A stretch of 64,000 bases of DNA from NCBI RefSeq assembly GCF_030711405.1, contig NZ_JAULSI010000003.1, positions 120,399 through 184,398 of the forward strand. Direction: 5' to 3'. A program made the translations under genes and the position numbers. This document shows, in pieces, positions 62,334-64,000 of the stretch (positions within the stretch are counted from its first letter, which is position 1; every line of letters begins with the position of its first letter). The notes beneath the pieces are model-generated. The model did not search any database, had not been told where the DNA came from, and worked only from the letters and a program-made list of their open reading frames with translations. Source of the stretch: Massilia brevitalea. Lineage in GTDB: Bacteria; Pseudomonadota; Gammaproteobacteria; Burkholderiales; Burkholderiaceae_D.

Positions 62334-63967
62334 TGTCGATGCTCACTCTTCCGCGCCGCGCTTCCCGTCAGCCGGTTCGGGAGGTCGTGATCGACCGCAC
62401 AAACCATTTGACCGATGGACTGTTCGGCGGTTACCTGGCGAGCACTGGTAGATATTTCGGGGCGGCGGCCGCCGCCGGAGCGCGTTTTGGCGGCACGCCT
62501 CGCATGGTGTTCGATCCGAAGTTCGGATTCGGAGTTCGGCGCAACGACACGTTAGGCGGCTCCATCAACCAAGTGGTGACTGGCCGGGCGGCCATGACCA
62601 CCTCGGATGTCACCATTCTTGCTGTGGCGCGACCGTCGTCGAGCACGAGTGCTGGCGCATACCTGGCGACGATGGCGCAAAACGCCGGCGCTGTCGGCCT
62701 CAGCATTCGCTCAGGAACTGGTACCGAAGCCCGGTACCAGATGACCATCTACATCAACGCAACGCGGGTTATTGGGGGATCGATACCGGTTTCCCCAACG
62801 CGCGAGGTCGCAGTTGTCGTCGGTCGTCACATTCGCAACGTCGAACAGGCTCTGTTCGTCAACGGCGTGAAAGACCCTGCAGTCGGGAATTTCACAGGGT
62901 CGACCATCAACCTGTCGCACTTCGGCGTGCTAAGCACAGGTCCGGAGCAAGAAACCTACATGCTGCTTGTGTGGGACCGAGCGCTGTCGGATGAAGAAAT
63001 CGCGCGGATTTCCGCCGACCCGTATCAAGTTTTCGCTGAGCCTGGCCGTCCGATGTTCCTCAAGACGGGAGCGCCGGTCGTGCCGGAGTTGCTACTGGCC
63101 GGCGGCGCGCAGGTTTCCGTCACTGCTGCCGGTGCGCTATCGACCGCTGTTCGCCTCGGTGGCGCCGCGGTAATTCGCACGTCGACATCGGGCGCGCTCG
63201 CTACGTCGCTGTCGCTGGCCGGCGTCGGTGCCGCGCGATCCTCGGCCAGCGGCGCGCTGTCGACAGGGATCGAGCTGGGCGGCGTCGCTTCGACCCGCAC
63301 CGTCGCTGCAGGCGTCTTGTCCACCGAGATACCGTTGACGGGTGCTGTAGCTGCACGTGCTACGGCCGCCGGCGTGCTGTCCACTGATGCCGCAACACTA
63401 TCCGGCTTCGTGATCGCGGGCTCGGCCGCGACCGGCTCGCTCTCGACGGCGATCTCTCTTGCCGGCACTGCCGCGATGCGCGCACTCGCTTCCGGGCAGC
63501 TGGCTGGCGATGGCGCCGCGCTGGCTGGCGCCGTCACGGCGCGCGCGTCGGCGGCTGGCGAGTTGTCCACAGTTATCGCGCTGTCCGGCGCGGCCTCGTG
63601 TTTCGTCGAAGTCTCGGGCTACATGGCCGGCGCTGGCGTGGCGTTGTCCGGTGCGGCACTAGTCCGCGCGAGCGTGGCCGGCTGGCTGTCGACGTCGATC
63701 AGCCTGGCTGGTGCCGGCGCGGCGCGCTCGAGCGGAACGGCGGCGCTGACGACCGCGATTGCGCTGGGTGGTCTGGCGCGCGCATCAGCATCAGGCGCTG
63801 GCGATCTGACTGTCGGCATCCAGTATGCCCGCGCGCCGGCCGGCGCCGGCTACACGCCGCGGCGCAATGAATATCAGGCCCGCCCGGCGCAGGGCGGCCA
63901 CCAGTCACGCCCTGCCCAGGCTTCCGCCGGCGGCCGGCCACCAGCAACACAGGAAAATTACCGATGA
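62333..63967 (+). CDS. LamG-like virion protein with tandem 20-residue repeats
   Basis: Protein of 544 residues. Residues about 80-245 form a concanavalin/LamG-like domain (SDVTILAVARPSSSTSAGAY, EALFVNG-type strands, DRALSDEEIARISADP). Residues about 252-494 are twelve degenerate repeats of about 20 residues with consensus L(S/A)TxIxLxGxAxxRASAxG. The C-terminus is Arg/Gln-rich and polar. Probably a capsid decoration or fibre protein. Its position before the next gene start, rather than after tail genes, is unusual. Confidence 0.75.
   Translation: MSMLTLPRRASRQPVREVVIDRTNHLTDGLFGGYLASTGRYFGAAAAAGARFGGTPRMVFDPKFGFGVRRNDTLGGSINQVVTGRAAMTTSDVTILAVARPSSSTSAGAYLATMAQNAGAVGLSIRSGTGTEARYQMTIYINATRVIGGSIPVSPTREVAVVVGRHIRNVEQALFVNGVKDPAVGNFTGSTINLSHFGVLSTGPEQETYMLLVWDRALSDEEIARISADPYQVFAEPGRPMFLKTGAPVVPELLLAGGAQVSVTAAGALSTAVRLGGAAVIRTSTSGALATSLSLAGVGAARSSASGALSTGIELGGVASTRTVAAGVLSTEIPLTGAVAARATAAGVLSTDAATLSGFVIAGSAATGSLSTAISLAGTAAMRALASGQLAGDGAALAGAVTARASAAGELSTVIALSGAASCFVEVSGYMAGAGVALSGAALVRASVAGWLSTSISLAGAGAARSSGTAALTTAIALGGLARASASGAGDLTVGIQYARAPAGAGYTPRRNEYQARPAQGGHQSRPAQASAGGRPPATQENYR
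63086..63814 (+). repeat. Twelve tandem about 60-nt coding repeats
   Basis: About 729 nt encode twelve 19-22-residue units with recurring GGCGCGCTGTCGAC-like ends (ALST) and Gly-Ala turns. The units differ in DNA sequence, so the array is old or under selection. Expected to form a beta-solenoid or elongated stalk. Confidence 0.7.
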
Positions 63968-64000
63968 CCCCGAAAGTGATCACGCCGCCGGCGCAGCTGG
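63964..64000 (+). CDS. Partial gene, possible head-tail connector
   Basis: Starts in an ATGA overlap with the 544-residue gene and runs off the window after MTPKVITPPAQL. VxTPPA near the N-terminus is frequent in gp6-like head-tail connector proteins, and the position after capsid genes fits. Only 12 codons are visible. Confidence 0.4.
   Translation, partial: MTPKVITPPAQL

Noticed and set aside
63086..63814. CRISPR-like periodicity
   Set aside because: The period of about 60 nt is in-frame protein repeat; there are no constant repeats with variable spacers.

Overview
The window reads as a high-GC beta-proteobacterial chromosome, most likely Oxalobacteraceae (Massilia/Telluria group). The evidence is the codon use, the gene types (DUF1302 outer-membrane protein, GIN-domain protein, LigD with Ku, paired clade-3 catalases) and short GGTGGGYAC hairpin repeats. 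It has two parts: ordinary chromosome from 1 to about 29.3 kb, and the left and central part of a lambdoid, HK97-type siphovirus prophage from about 29.33 kb to the right edge.

Chromosomal part. A propeller-type sensor kinase overlaps an L-lactate dehydrogenase gene. A D-2-hydroxyacid dehydrogenase and an Ala/Lys-rich secreted protein follow. From 6.9 to 18.4 kb lies a stress-survival cluster: ligD, a periplasmic catalase, a cold-shock/DUF1294 membrane protein, a small secreted protein, a cytosolic catalase, and an SDR-ku-small membrane protein operon. ligD and ku together supply bacterial non-homologous end joining. Several of these genes share a CTAGACT/CTACACT-like -10 element that suggests a common stationary-phase sigma factor. 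Between them are a TPR protein gene broken by one in-frame TAG, a 32-residue ORF and the remnant of an IS1595-type transposase. Then come a GGDEF protein, a SulP transporter, a DUF1302 protein, and single-gene units: acetyltransferase, acyltransferase, arsC, GIN-domain protein, beta-helix lipoprotein, thioesterase and an EEP-family hydrolase.

Prophage part. Genes from 35.86 kb leftward to 29.43 kb form one tightly overlapping leftward (PL) operon ending in an excisionase-like HTH protein; it includes rdgC and many small unknown proteins. No integrase is in the window. A CI-like S24 repressor (41.0-41.7 kb), a Cro-like protein, a CII-family protein and a third HTH protein form the switch. The repressor's likely operator, TTAGGCATGCCTAA and variants, occurs three times between cI and cro and at least twice at PL. 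A second promoter at OL points rightward into a roughly 350-nt stretch with no convincing gene but with several GAAA-capped hairpins, a candidate structured RNA. Between OL and OR lies an accessory zone of leftward genes: a low-GC DUF1828-type two-gene cassette, zinc-ribbon, lipoprotein and secreted proteins. Most of these are preceded by a recurrent 16-bp junction sequence.

Rightward early genes (43-51 kb) include an ASCH-like protein, a Ref-type RecA-dependent nuclease, a BRO/KilAC antirepressor, a replication protein, a DUF1064 protein, a homing-type HNH endonuclease and a Q-like antiterminator. Downstream of Q are a LexA-like box inside a 10-bp inverted repeat, several intrinsic terminators and a second strongly structured segment (52.42-52.49 kb). 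The late genes follow in HK97 order: HNH, terS, terL, small membrane protein, portal, S49 protease, capsid, then small head or fibre proteins and a LamG-like protein with about twelve 20-residue repeats. The window ends at the first codons of a further gene.
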